A stretch of DNA of 64,000 nt from Maratus speciosus (taxonomy: Eukaryota; Arthropoda; Arachnida; Araneae; Salticidae): assembly GCA_963932465.1 (NCBI GenBank), contig OZ010794.1, positions 213,355,748 through 213,419,747 on the forward strand, read 5' to 3'. The notes under the pieces were generated by a model that saw nothing but the letters and a program-made list of their open reading frames with translations, searched no databases and was not told the DNA's origin. Each line of letters opens with the position of its first letter. Positions within the stretch are counted from its first letter, which is position 1. Shown here piece by piece: positions 10,690 to 22,391 of this stretch. The translations under genes were made by a program, and so were the position numbers.

Positions 10690-11420
10690 GATAGCTTTCC
10701 GTTAATTTCATCTTTTTAAATTTTAATTTTTTTAGAAACCATTCATAGAGACAATTGTATATTTTAAAACTAACCCGAAGCAAAATTTCAAGATTTTGGG
10801 CTCAGCAGTAACAGAGAAATAGAAATTTTTTGAAAGTTTTTTTGTTTCTGCACTGTTTTATATAGCGACATTTTTAGAAATTGTTCTATTGCAAGAATTT
10901 ACGTCATGATAAATACAGCCATGTTAATTTTCATGTTTATATTCCTAACAGTTCCATGTTCTTCGTTACTTAGATCATCTTTAGATCTTTTTCCGCTTTG
11001 TTTAGTCTTTCTATTTTTTAGAACGTTCTACAACGAGCATTTCCATCTTATTAATTACTACCATGCCAAAGTTCTAGTTTCTAACCCCAACAGTATCCCA
11101 AAAATTTCAGTATTCCAAATAAATCATAGTTTAGAACCTTTCTAGAAATTTTTACGTTTATCCGTCAAATTGAACCTTTTAGAGAGCGTTCATTACGAGT
11201 ATTTACATCTTAAAAGTAACTACCGCACCAAATTTAAAGTTTCTAACCCAATCAATATCGCAGAAATCACAATTTTAGAACTTTTCTGCTCCTGCAGCGA
11301 TGCAGGTTCTTGCACTGACATAAAATAGTCTTTTTTTCGGAGCAGAGATGGCCAGCAACATTTTTTTAAGTTGGCTATGTAGTTTCAGAGATAACACCTC
11401 ACAAACGTACAAGCATTAAT
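10690..11420. repeat. Diverged relative of the 304-bp repeat
   Basis: It shares the spacing and blocks of the repeat at 1-1720: TTTTTAGAAACCATTCATAGA-like sequence, an AGAACTTTTCTGCTCCTGCA block, and GACATAAAATAG followed by GGAGCAGAGATGG. It covers about two units. An open frame of 79 codons at 10906-11145 is hydrophobic but not recognisable. Confidence 0.6.
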
Positions 11421-11753
11421 AATATTATATACTTTATAATATTATAACGCTTTATAATATTAGCATTAGATGTACAGATACAAAAGCCACATATCTGTTA
11501 CAAACTAAAGTGCCGGCGTTGCCCAGAATTTGAAGGATGTTTGCTCTGAAAAATCAATTTCAAAATTTAACATACAACACAAAACAAACATTAAAAAAAG
11601 CAGTCGAAATGTTGTTGAATGAATCATATGAAAACGCTATATAAAAATGTATATAACAGACGCAAAAGAATACAGCTATAAATGAACTTATTTCAATTTA
11701 TAATTGGAGCAATAATGTTAAAATACGCGAATATTTCCCTAATCGGGTTTTTA

Positions 11754-12095
11754 TCATGCTTCAATACATTTTTCACACTCATATGACGTTATACTATATC
11801 CACCAAGCCCTTTATATTTCCAATATGACGTAATATTTTCCTCTTTCACGTGGAAACCTTGAAATAGAAAAGTTATGAAGTTATATTCACTTTCATTTAA
11901 ATTCGTCAAACCATTTATTTCATTTTCATATTTCACGTGAATATCTTGCAATAGAAAAGTTATGACGTAATATTCACCTTTTTCAAAAAAATTCGGCAAA
12001 CTATTTATTTCATTTTCATTTTTCACGTGGGAATCTTGCAGTAGAAAATTAATTGTTGTAGTAATAATTATATTGTGTTTTTTAATTGTTGGCAA
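11754..12095 (-). repeat. Three repeats of ~90 bp forming an open frame
   Basis: A 113-codon frame contains three related copies of a motif like FLLQDSHVKNENEIN. The first two are spaced 30 and 29 codons apart; the third is more diverged. The DNA repeats contain CACGTG and TATTTCATTTTCAT. There is no recognised domain, signal peptide or neighbouring exon. The frame may be a by-product of a short tandem repeat with a length divisible by three. Confidence 0.45.
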
Positions 12096-13073
12096 CTGCT
12101 ATAACGAAAAATGTTTAAATTTGACAAGAAATTGCTGTTAAATTGGTGGTTTTTATTAATTAAAAATTAACTATAAGTTATTTCGATTCCGGATTACTTT
12201 AGTTGTCTCGGCCATGTTTTAATACACATGTACGTATCTCTTCACAATTTTGGCTTCCAAATTGTGGATTTTTTATAGAATTACAAACAGATAGATAGAC
12301 AAGTTTTCATTTTTAAATATCTCTCTATTTTATAAAAAGTAACTAACGCTGTCACCGCCGCCGCCCCCGGTTTTGAATTTTTTGTGACCGGAGGTCTTTC
12401 TTCATTAATATTAATAAAACTATTGCATACAAATATATGAAAATCAGTGGTATTATAGCGAAATGTTTGATCAACACACTAATGCATACAGTTTTCAAAT
12501 CGAAGAATTATTTTAAGAGATATTTAATGCTAAAGTTGGACAAAATCGTTCCATTAAAAAAAGTTTATAAGAGCAAAAGATGGGAATTTAATCATTTTTA
12601 GATCATTTTATTCAATAGAAGATCCCGGTCTGCAGATTTCATTATTTTTTTTTAATTTGACTCATTTTTTGAGGTTTTATTTCTATTTTAAATTCAAATA
12701 TTCAGCATTTTGACAGATATTTTTTACATATTTTAGAAAATGGTATTAATTTAAACTGTTGCCAAGTGTATAAACAGCGCAAACAATAATGTTTGCTTCA
12801 AATAAAAAAAATTATTTACACGTTACTGTTATAAACAGAAAAAAACCCTTCAAATTAGAATTAAATAATTCGGTATACAAAGCAGGCACTTATTGGAAAT
12901 TACGTCATAGAAACTATATTTACATGTGAATTTTAAAAGAGAAAGGATATTGTAAAATAAATTCATTAACATGCGTTAGAAATCTGAAATAGAACAAATT
13001 ACGTCACATTACACTTATTATGCAAAATGAACAAAAAATAGTATTGCAAAACAGTTTAAATTTAAAAATTGCG
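12096..13073. other. A+T-rich spacer, nothing recognised
   Basis: No frame or repeat end recognised. A short GATAGATAGACAAG run lies near 12290. A CCGCCGCCCCCGG GC-rich patch lies near 12356-12370. Confidence 0.5.
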
Positions 13074-14790
13074 CGAGTCAAAATATTAGAGGTTAAATAT
13101 TAGATTTTTTTTTCAAAATTTCATTATTTGTCGTTTGATGTGAGGTGTCCAGCTATAAGTATGCAAATTTTTATGTTTCCAACATAATTAGGGGCTGAGT
13201 TAGAAAAATTGCTTTAAATACACAAGTTAGAGCCCAGAGGGTTAAATATTAGACTTTTTCAAAATTTTATTATTTGCTGTTTGACGTGAGGTGTTCAGCT
13301 ATATGTATGCAAAATTTCATGTCTCCAACTTAATTAGGGGATGAGTTAGAAAAATTGCTTAAAATACACAAGTTAGAGCCCTGGGGGTTAAATAATAGAC
13401 TTTTTCAAAATTTTATTATTTGTCGTTTGGTGTGAGGTGTTCAGCTATAAGTATGCAAAATGTCACGTCTCCAACTTAGTTAGGGGCTGAGTTAGAAAAA
13501 TTGCTTAAAATACAGAAGTAAGAGACCGGAGGGTTAAATAGGACTTTTTCAAAATTTTATGATTTATCGTGTTATCGCAAGTGTTCAGCTATAAGTATGC
13601 AAACTTTCATCTCTCCAACTTAATTAGGGACTGAGTTAGAAAAATTGCTTAAAATACACAAGTTAGAGCCAGAGGGTTAAATATTAGACCTTTTTCAAAA
13701 ATTTATTATTTGTCGTTTGATGTGAGGTGTTCAGCTATAAGTATGCAAAATTTCATGTCTCCTACTTAATTAGGGGCTGAGTTAGAAAAATTGCTTAAAA
13801 TACAGAAGTTAGAGACTGGAGGGTTAAATATATACCTTTTTCAAAATTTTATTATTTGTCGTTTGATGTGAAGTGTTCAGCTATAAGTATGGAAAATTTC
13901 ATGTCTCGTACTTAATTAGGGGCTGAGTTAGAAAAATTGCTTAAAATACAGAAGTTAGAGACTGGAGGGTTAAATATGACTATTTCAAAATTTTATGATT
14001 TATCGTGTTATCGCAAGTGTTCAGCTATAATTATGCAAACTTTCAAGTCTCCCACTTAGTTAGGGGATGAGTTAGAAAAATTGCTTTAAATACATAAGTT
14101 AGAGCCCAGAGGGTTAAATATCAGACATTTTTCAAAATTTTATTATTTGTCGTTTGATGTGAGGATTTCAGCTATAAGTATGCGAAATTTCATGTCTCCA
14201 ACTTAATTAGGGGCTGAGTTAGAAAAAATGATTAAAATACACAAGTTAGAGCCCAGAGGGTTAAATATTAGACTTTTTAAAAATTTTATTATTTGTCGTT
14301 TGATGTGAGGTGTTCAGCTATAAGTATGCAAAATGTCAATCCTCCAACTTAATTAGGGGCTGAGTTAGAAAAATTGCTTAAAATACAGAAGTTAGAGTTC
14401 GGAGGGTTAAATGTGACTTTTTCAAAATTTTATGATTTATCGTGTTATCGCAAGTGTTCAGCTATAAGTATGCAAACTTTTCTGTCTCCAACTTAATTAG
14501 GGGCTGAGTTAGAAAAATTGCTTTAAATACACAAGTTAGAACCCAAAGGGTTAAATATTAAGCCTTTTTCAATATTTTATTATTTGTCGTTTGATGTGAG
14601 ATGTTCAGCTATAAGTATGCAAAATTTCATGTCTCCAACTTAATTAAATTAGGGGCTGAGTTAGTAAAATTGCTTAAAATACACAAGTTAGAGCCCAGAG
14701 GATTAAATATTAGACTTTTTCAAAATTTTATTATTTGCCGTTTGATGTGTGGTGTTCAGCTATAAGTATGCAAATTTTCAAGTGTCCGAC
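13074..14790. repeat. ~146-bp satellite with trimeric higher-order order
   Basis: Twelve units are seen, each with TTCAGCTATAAGTATGCAAA, ATTAGGGGCTGAGTTAGAAA and GGGTTAAAT. Unit starts fall near 13090, 13241, 13387, 13533, 13676, 13823, 13969, 14113, 14260, 14407, 14550 and 14701. Units 4, 7 and 10 are a variant with ATTTATCGTGTTATCGCAAG in place of ATTTGTCGTTTGATGTGAGG. They recur every 436-438 bp, so the array has an A-A-B higher-order repeat. No coding potential is seen. Confidence 0.93.
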
Positions 14791-14890
14791 ATATATAGTT
14801 TCTGAGAACGAGCTCTCTGACAGACGGACAAACAGGCAGACAAAGGAGTGAGACAGGTAGGGTTTCGTTAGATGAACGAAACTCTAAAAA
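14791..14890. repeat. Terminal module of the satellite array
   Basis: CGAGCTCTCTGACAGACGGA and a CAGGCAGACAAAGG run lead to a hairpin with GGTTTCGTT and AACGAAACT arms at 14861-14883. It is followed by CTAAAAAC. A similar GACAGAC-rich terminus closes the unrelated array at 31695-32826, so it may be the 3' end of a mobile element that carries arrays. Confidence 0.5.
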
Positions 14891-15028
14891 CATGCTGCGG
14901 ATGACTGTAACAACATCCTAAAATTACATTACCATCGGCGATCTACCAATCCCGAATTTAGTTTATATTCGTTTCATATATTCTTATTCTTTTGTGTGGC
15001 CCTGTAAAATAATTATCAATATTATATA

Positions 15029-15366
15029 CAGTAAGACCTCTGAATAGCGGACACCCCGAGAATGCAGAATTTGTCCTCTATTTAGAGGTGACCGCTACTG
15101 AGAGTAACACATGTACAGTTATTTAAGAGTTGGTAATCGAAAAAATGTCCGCTAAATAGAGGTATCCGTTAATCGTGTGTCTCCGTTATGGAGGTTTTAC
15201 CAGTAAAACTTCTGAATAGCGAACACCTCGGGAGGTCAGAATTTGTCCTCTGTTTGGAGGTATCCGCTACTGAGAGTAAAAAATGTACAGTTATTTAAGG
15301 GTTGGTAATCGAAAAAATGCCCGCTAAATAGAGGTGTCCACTAATCGGGTGTGTCCGTTACTGCAT
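15029..15366. mobile_element. Two tandem pogo/Tigger-type MITE units
   Basis: The left end reads TA-CAGTAAGACCTCTGAATAG. The first unit closes at about 15201 with GTTATGGAGGTTTTAC. A second unit opens CAGTAAAACTTCTGAATAG and is cut near 15366. Both contain GTCCTC and CTAAATAGAGG blocks. TIRs starting CAGTAAAACCTC with a TA target are typical of pogo/Tigger elements. No transposase is present. Confidence 0.75.
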
Positions 15367-16703
15367 AATAATATCATCCTTTACAAGAAAATTGCATGCT
15401 GTATGATAGACAGACAGACATCCAGAGAAAGATAACTTCCCGGATCAATAAACACTCATGTCTTTTGTTTTAATCATCCACAATTGTATGTCATACAACA
15501 TGCCAGATTTTATACAACAGGCTAAAAACGGTCACCGTGGTACGGAATACTGTATTATTATTTGTTTGCCCACCAAAACTGGTTGCCACGGGTTGTTGCA
15601 AGGTTTGTGATCACGTGGTTGAAACTGATCTATTCAATATTACTGCGTGAGTATTTTTTTAATTTGCTCCATGTGTTCAAACCAGTTGTCTACGAAAACA
15701 TCAACCGGTGAAAGAGACGCATACCAAATTTCTGTGACGTATGCAGATAAATTGTGCTTTTTAAAGAGTTTTTTCTATATAATTTTTAAACGGTTTGGAA
15801 TTTATTTTTCATAGTAGGTGCATTCAGTAGGTGACCCTCATAGGTACCTTCTGGTGCAATCAGAAACGAAATCCGACAAATATTTTTTGAGTTATGCTTG
15901 ACGAAAGGTTTTTATTAGGCTTTTTTTTTAGTAGGACATGGCGTTAATATCCATCGTAGTAGTAAAGTGTCCGGACAGTAATATTTCGCTGAGTATTAGC
16001 CTTCGCTTCGCTCAGACAATAAATTTGAATGTTTTGATATTTAGCCTAAAAAATATATGAAATATCTGAGCGAAGCACTGCAAACTTTAAAAAAATTATA
16101 AATCTTAAATATCATTAGTATAAGAAATGGGTTGATAGTTAATATCTCTGGCTATAGTGCAGGCATTCTACGCAGTAAATAAATATGCATGATCGCATAT
16201 ACATTTTAAATTTTAAAATCCGATAATACGTGAAGACAATAAATGATATTCGGAATGAAAAACAGAGAAAATATGTTGTGATGGGAATAATGGCTACTCA
16301 AATTTGATAAAGATGAGAACCTTAAAATGCTTCTTGTGTATTGTGCTTGTAACCATAGAAAGAAAACGTAGTGTCCAAAGCTTTTTCGCCAACTTTTAAT
16401 AAGTTACAAAAATGCATTATAAAATGTATATATTTATCAATTTCAACGTTAAATGCAAGTCTTTTAACATTGAGAAGAGTTGGTAAACTAAAACAAAACA
16501 CTTTTTGGCTCAAAGGCGAAGATGTATGACCTCATTGCATTTATAAAATTATGTTAAAAACACATTTGTGACAGAAGATTGACATCTTTGATCAGTTATA
16601 AAAAGTTCTATGAATAGTTATTATTAAGGTTCTACTTTACATTTCCGCCGTGATATTAGAGTTAACTTTTTAAAGAATACAAAAGGCATAATTTACACAT
16701 TAG
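15367..16703. other. Intergenic stretch, nothing coding
   Basis: A GACAGACAGACATCCAGAG run lies near 15409. Inverted CTTCGCTCAGA and TCTGAGCGAAG motifs at about 16006 and 16063 could form a small foldback. Otherwise no recognisable gene or element. Confidence 0.45.
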
Positions 16704-16893
16704 CCCCTTCGCGACGGGAGCCTTTTACGAAATGTTTATTACTTTGCTACCGGTTTTAAAAAATAGAAGTTTGTGCCCATATAATGCTCGGATTAAAAAA
16801 GGCAAATTTTACAGTAAAATTTTACTGGTAAATATAAACGAGGATCCTCAGGCCTATTCCCGGCACGTATACGTGTCGCTCGTCCCCAATGGA
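16704..16893. mobile_element. piggyBac-type MITE, family D, eroded left target
   Basis: It starts CCCCTTCGCGACGGGAG and ends CGTCCCCAATGG, then TTAA at 16894-16897. The left target reads TTAG. It shares GCACGTATACGTGTCGCTCG and a TTTACGAAAT block with the intact copy at 59819-60005. Confidence 0.8.
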
Positions 16894-16904
16894 TTAAGGG
16901 AGGG

Positions 16905-16966
16905 TGGGATAGTGACTTAACAGATGATTAGGTGGGGCGTGGCCAGTAAAAGTTTGGGAACCACTG
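16905..16966. mobile_element. hAT end fragment
   Basis: On the minus strand it opens CAGTGGTTCCCAAACTTTTA and continues CTGGCCACGCCC, a common hAT-type terminus. Only this end is present. Confidence 0.6.
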
Positions 16967-16989
16967 GCATACATCGATTCTTCTTCAGT

Positions 16990-18215
16990 AGGAAGTCATC
17001 ATCAATATTAATGAAATTTCAGGCACTTCCTTCACTCTTGAAACATACAGTATCATTAATTCGCTTATTTCGCTTAATTCTTCATTTGTGTCGTAAATGG
17101 GTGTTTCATTGTCTTTTAATATTAAAACCTGCTTTTCTGGAACATTGTCGTGCGCTTTCTGGTTTGATGTTTTTTATAGCTGAGGAAATTATAGCATGGA
17201 GAGCATTAACTAAACTTAGGCATTTCTCAAGTGTATTCATAGGATCTAACTTTGAAAGAATGTGGCGTAATAATAGCTTTCTGTACCAGTCTTTAAAATT
17301 GTGTATTACGCCTTGCTCAGGAGGCTGGCATACTGAAGTAGTGTTTGCGGGGAACCACAATTTTAACATTGTCGAATTTCAAATATTTTGGATGACAACT
17401 TGCATTGTCTAAACAAGAGAACATCTCTTTATTGTTTTGTCATCCTATTATCAAAGGAAGTTAACCATTCGATTATTAAAGGACTGATCATACACTTCAG
17501 AGATTTTCCAATAATAAAAGAGAATTCAAAATCTCCTAACACATTTCAAAGAAATAAAATAGTCAGTCTCTCTTTTGACATTTTTCCTCCAATGCAGTCA
17601 TTTTTTTAAAACACAAAGTCCTATTCGGAAAAAGAGTCCGGTTTCATTGGTATTAAAAATGTTTTTCTCTTCATACCCTTCACAAACTTATTGCAGTTTT
17701 TCATGCCAATTCTCCTTTCCTTTAAGATCTACAGATTTTGCTCCTCCACATATTGTTTTGAAAGGGATACTGTGCCGAGATCGAAACTTTTCCGCCCCCC
17801 TCCCCCCCCCTCCCGTGGGAGGCTTAAAATCGTGCAATCCGAGTTTTTTCGCGACTTCTAAAGCCTTTTCCTGAATTAAAGGCCCACTGATATCGTTTTT
17901 TGAACGAACTGAAGTAAACCAATTCATATAATTAGATAAATTCATCAAATTCATAATATCATAGAATTATAGAATCAATTTTAATGGAATTAGTTTTCCT
18001 CAATTTCACATTTTTGGCGTTCTCCTTAGAGTTAGTAATACATAAATTTCTTTTTTTTTTCTTTATTTCGTAAAATCTCCCCCATCTGTGTTTTACCTAT
18101 TTTAAAACGTTCATCAAGTATCCGTAAATTCAATTTCTCTTTCTCAGATGCACCTACAATTTCAATTTTTTTTAAGTTAATCGTTTTCTTTTTGGGGCCA
18201 TTCTAGAAATATTAA
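16990..18215 (-). pseudogene. Tigger/pogo transposase relic
   Basis: Minus-strand pieces follow family order. The start at about 18213 reads MAPKRKRL, then a psq-type HTH with GKTQMGEILRNKE. A CENP-B-type HTH follows with [19 protein letters not shown] and EKFRSRHSI. The DDE core reads NTNETGLFFR, GKMSKERLTILF and FIIGKS, then FPANTTSVCQP and EQGVIHNFK. The first catalytic Asp (usually DETGLF) is Asn, and the QPLDQG Asp is Glu. Stops and frameshifts are scattered throughout. A plus-strand 162-codon frame here is only its antisense shadow. The likely 5' TIR is at 19107; no 3' TIR was found. Confidence 0.85.
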
Positions 18216-18939
18216 TCACAATCAATAATCAAAAAGCATTCGACATTGCGAATTAGTTCTTTTTCCTCCTCTCGTCGCATTCTTGGAGCCTTTAGTTCTC
18301 GCTGCCAAATGTCAGTACGAAATTTCCCAGAAAAATAATAAATAAAATACAGTAACTCTTTTCTTTGTTTTATAAAAGATTAAAAATAAATAAATAAAAT
18401 CGTATGTTAAGTTTTCAGTGGTTATTTTTCTTTTGCTCAGATTATATGACTCCATGTGGCATCTCTGATTTCTCTATTCTATGTTATACAATGATGCAAT
18501 CCAGTTAATTGCTTTTTTAATTTTACGAACGAGCCCTGCTAAAATGAGCTTTTTTGATTTTTCTTTGTTTCTTGATCCGATTATCCGAAAAATTGCTTTA
18601 AATTGGGTATAATGTAACTAATTGGGTACAAAAATACTAGTCAGCGTATTTTCTATCCTGAAGTTTCATGCCAATTGTAAACGAAGTAATCTTACGCACA
18701 GTTAAAACGAAAGAGAAAATTATGTATGTATTATGGAATTCTATGGATCAAGAAATCTGTGTTTCTAGAAATTAAGTAGCAGAAAATCCTAAATATTTCA
18801 CGAGGGACGCTTGCTTTCTCGGACGTAGATGAGGGAGGGCAGATTTTCCCCAGCCTACCACCTACATTTATCTGTGATCACAAAATTTGTGACACATTAC
18901 CCTGATAAATTGGCTGTTTACATTTTTTTTTTCGTGAAA
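18216..18939 (-). other. Leader-like region of the Tigger relic
   Basis: It lies between the dead Tigger start codon and the pogo-type end at 18940-19107. It has no frame of its own. It contains a GTCGCATTCTTGGAGCC block and A+T-rich sequence. It could be the element's 5' leader or unrelated DNA. Confidence 0.35.
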
Positions 18940-19107
18940 AAATAATTTTTCACCTTTTATTGCCAAAATCGCTGTCCGCTATTCGGAAAGTCCTTTATTC
19001 AGAGGTTAAATATACAAAAATGTAGGTTTTGGGAGTGGGGATTGGAAAACTGTCCGTTAAATAGAGGCGTTCACTATTCGGGAGCGTCCGTTACGGAGGT
19101 TTTACTG
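18940..19107 (-). mobile_element. Pogo/Tigger-type terminal region
   Basis: The right end is GGAGGTTTTACTG followed by TA at 19108-19109. Inside are GTCCGCTATTCGG, a TTATTCAGAGG block and CTGTCCGTTAAATAGAGG, as in the units at 15029. Orientation fits the 5' end of the minus-strand Tigger relic. Confidence 0.7.

Positions 19108-19147
<40 letters not shown>
19108..19147. repeat. (TA)n(TG)n microsatellite
   Basis: TA repeats run directly into TG repeats. It starts at the TA target of the pogo end. It mirrors the (CA)n(TA)n tract at 20068-20113. Confidence 0.95.
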
Positions 19148-20067
19148 AAAGGATAAAAATAAATAAATATAAATAAACACCTTTTTAACAGGTAAACCCT
19201 TTTTAAAATTTCAAATTTAAATTACATTTTAAAATAAGGAGTGGACTCTGAAAGCAAATAAATAAAAAAGTCTTTCTTCATCATAAAAATCTTTGACACT
19301 AATTGATAGTTATGAATTGATATTTATGAAACAGATTTGGAAAAGAAATTATTCTTTGTTGACATAAGATAGTCATCATAAAACATATTAAATTATCTTG
19401 TAAGCATCATTATATTTATAGCATAAACAAACTGAGTTGTCAGGCTATGATAGATAATTTCAGAATCAAATTGTAAGCAAAAAAGGATTAATTTCAGTGC
19501 AATAAATCAAAGTAAATATGCTAGTTTAATTGGTGTCAAAGTGGAAAATTGATAAGAGATAAATCATAATTAGCTTTTGTCTGGTTGACAGCTCAGACTA
19601 TGATTACCCCATAAAGAACATAAATTAGAATTAGGTCTGGGTGATGCAACACCTTAATATTATTAGAAAACCCATCATTAAAAATAGTCTTAGCAAATAA
19701 AACTAAAGTTTCCTCCTGTTATGGAAAAGTCTGCCCTCTGGCAGAAATAATGTGAACTACTTCTTATATATACTGAAGAGCAAGATTTTGTGTGACTCTC
19801 TCTATCTTACTAACATGCACTGAAACTAAATCGCCCAACTGAGAGTTTTCCCCCGAATAACTGGGGACTGTTAGCCCTGCACCTGGACTTAGTTTCACCA
19901 GTATTTATGAATAGAAAAGAATAAACTAGTTCCCAAGAATTCTATGGTCTATTGAATATCTCCCATCGGTCACGACCACTGCTACACCACTCTCGGCCAT
20001 GAATACTTCTAAGCAATTCAAAACTCCACAAAATGCCATGAAAGGAAGAGACCGGGGCGCGATCCTT
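19148..20067. other. Segment between inverted microsatellites
   Basis: No frame is recognised. Near 19719-19815 a TGTTATGGAAAAG start, a TATATATA motif and a run ending ACTAACA look vaguely LTR-like, but no second copy exists here. The inverted microsatellite pair at its ends suggests an inserted unit or strand-exchange product. Confidence 0.35.

Positions 20068-20113
<46 letters not shown>
20068..20113. repeat. (CA)n(TA)n microsatellite
   Basis: CA repeats pass into TA repeats. It is the inverted counterpart of the tract at 19108-19147. Confidence 0.95.
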
Positions 20114-20392
20114 GACAAAAATAAAGATATTTGTACTCCCACCTTCGGTTCGGCTTTCGGATTATTCTCTTTATCATTCCACCTGCATAATGCATTATAA
20201 AGCTATTTAACTATTAAATAACCTTTGAAAACAGTTGTGAATTGTAAAATTGCTAATGACCTATCTTTTGCAAAAATAAATAGATTTCAACGTTATAATT
20301 TGACTAATGGTAGAAAACACACTGATAAATTTTTACATTTTTTTACATTAAAAAATTCTAAAAACTAATACCATTAAAAATTAGTAGCAAAT

Positions 20393-20692
20393 ATGTTATG
20401 TGATCAATTGAAATTCTTTTCCTGGAGTGGGTGTGTCCGTACTACTGACGAGATCAAGATGTATAACTGTCCGTATGAAACAGTTATAGAATGTACTTTG
20501 CATGGAAGCCGCATGAATGATTTACGTGCTTTTTGCCGTCCGATTACGTTTTACGTTTCAAATTGCTTGATTGTTGTTATCAGTGTTGCCTGTTTTGCCT
20601 CCATTTTTATTTCGAAGTTTCTAATTCACCGAGGAAATTATGAAAGAAAAATCTTTACTGTAGGTAATAAAAAATTTTCTATCATTAAATAA
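20393..20692 (+). CDS. Orphan open frame, 99 codons, doubtful
   Basis: Not recognised. The frame holds a hydrophobic segment at about residues 53-76 (VSNCLIVVISVACFASIFIS) after a Cys-containing N-terminal half. There is no recognisable promoter, splice context or homologue that I know. Composition is like the surroundings. It is listed because it is one of few long frames here that do not overlap a recognised repeat. It is more likely chance than a gene. Confidence 0.12.
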   Translation: MLCDQLKFFSWSGCVRTTDEIKMYNCPYETVIECTLHGSRMNDLRAFCRPITFYVSNCLIVVISVACFASIFISKFLIHRGNYERKIFTVGNKKFSIIK

Positions 20693-21704
20693 AAAGGAAA
20701 AATACTATTTTTAATTTCTGTCACGAACTCGAATTTTCTGAATTAAAATGAAGGTCAAACTGGCAACGTTGATTACTACATTTTAAAATGATGTATTTCG
20801 CCTTATTTTACATTCTTTAATTTTTTTGTAATTGCGCGAATATTACAAATTTTAAAAAGTAGCAGCATACAAGCTATCTGATTTCTTAAAAAAGACGATT
20901 CCGACTGGCAACACATAATAAATGCATGAACATCAGTTATTCTGACATATTTGATAAATGCTGTACACGTACCTCGTACTGGCAGAATTAAAAAAAAAAA
21001 AATTCTCTCTTATTCTTCAGAACACGGATATCTAGATACTTGATTAGAATTTTGAAGGTAAATTTCGGATCGTTTTTGCCCGTCAGCACACGCCCTGGGA
21101 TAAATCTGCCCAAATTACATTTCTTCTTCGAAAAAGGGCTAAATTTTAAGAAGATACTTCTGACCTGACATGCACAGTCGTGGAAAAAAAAGTAAACACC
21201 TCCCTACTAACTTTGCAACTAATTATAATAGAAGAAAGTTACTGGTACCCAACGATTGGAAATAAAGTCTAGTTTTAATAGATGTCTATGAATTTTGCTT
21301 AGGAAAACAACTGCAAACAAAACAAGACCAAACTTTGTTTTTTTCAATGGCAACAAATTTTGACGACATATTTCAAATTTTCGGCTCGAACTATACCTAG
21401 AAACGAAATGTCAAGTTATTTGGATGATAAGTTTTTAAATTATAAACATTCAAAATTTATAGCTAATAATGTTATATAACATTTTCATATTTTTATTAAT
21501 ATCTCCTGAAAATATAGTCCTAACGTGATAATTTTTTGTTTGGTTATAATACTAAAAATCCGAAACATAAATACATTGAATTTGTAATTAATATATGTAT
21601 ATATATATATATATATATATAATATGAGTTATGATAAAAAATATGAATTGCAACCTACAATTTTTTTAATAGATTTATGAAGTACTTTTTCAATTATCCC
21701 TAAA
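20693..21704. other. A+T-rich stretch, nothing recognised
   Basis: It contains a (TA)n tract at about 21591-21622. Short repeat-like fragments such as CGACTGGCAACACATAAT sit near 20898. A CAGTCGTGGAAAAAAAAGTA motif at 21176 resembles a mariner-type end without a partner. Confidence 0.4.
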
Positions 21705-21830
21705 GGCTAATGTCAGACGGAAGTCTTTTTTCACTCTTTTTTACTTACGTATTATCCCTACACAATGCCACTCGCATTGTAAATGCGTAAGTAAAAAAGC
21801 GGGCAAAAAGACGTACGTCTGACATCAGGC
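21705..21830. mobile_element. Small foldback MITE
   Basis: GGCTAATGTCAGACG at the left is matched by CGTCTGACATCAGGC at the right. An inner TTTTTTACTTACG and CGTAAGTAAAAAA pair gives a hairpin of roughly 50 bp per arm. Confidence 0.7.
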
Positions 21831-21853
21831 AAAACGTCAAAATGATGGTTTAA

Positions 21854-22082
21854 CACGTTCACGCCGGCGCGGTGGGTCACACTCGACTGTCTCAGAGTTG
21901 TCAAGTCTCCGGCTTTTTGCACACCACTGTTATTTTAGAGAAAATGTTGTTCCTTTAAATTGCCCAATTGTTCTAATTAAATAAAACAACATTATCTGTA
22001 TTAAAATACTGGTATCCAAAAAGCCGGAAACTTGACAGCTCTGAGACAGTAAAGTGTGACCCATCGCGCCGGCTTGAACGTG
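21854..22082. mobile_element. Foldback TTAA-type element
   Basis: TTAA at 21850-21853 precedes ACACGTTCACGCCGGCGCG. The right end is the inverted equivalent and meets TTGA at 22083-22086. The arms are about 80 bp or more and include GTCAAGTCTCCGGCTTTTTG. The inner arms match the element at 39312-39459, so one family may have been captured by the other. Confidence 0.65.
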
Positions 22083-22391
22083 TTGAGGGGCCGTCTATGA
22101 TGAGCAAAAAAGCATAAATGGAAAATATATATTTTACCAATTTTATTGAAACATTTGGGCTGGCAATAATCAAAACACATTAAGCAAGTGAAAAGATCTT
22201 ATTGGCAAGACATAATACAGCAATAGAAGCGTCATAGTCATTCTGTAGCATTTCAACAATCGAGTACCGAACTTTTGAATACAATCTCTATAATATGCTC
22301 GTTTTAAAATAATTAATTTATCTGAAACTAATCGTACGAATTTCCTGAAAATTTGGATTTAAACTAATTGATTGGTGTAGAGTTCATTTAA

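Noticed and set aside
13074..14790. CRISPR array
   Set aside because: Units are ~146 bp with no short repeat/spacer alternation, and the sequence is clearly eukaryotic.
16924..17412. 162-codon plus-strand open frame
   Set aside because: It lies opposite the Tigger relic, whose minus-strand reading has clear family motifs; the plus frame has none.
19719..19815. Short LTR
   Set aside because: TG start, TATA-like motif and CA end are present, but no partner copy, primer site or coding region was found.
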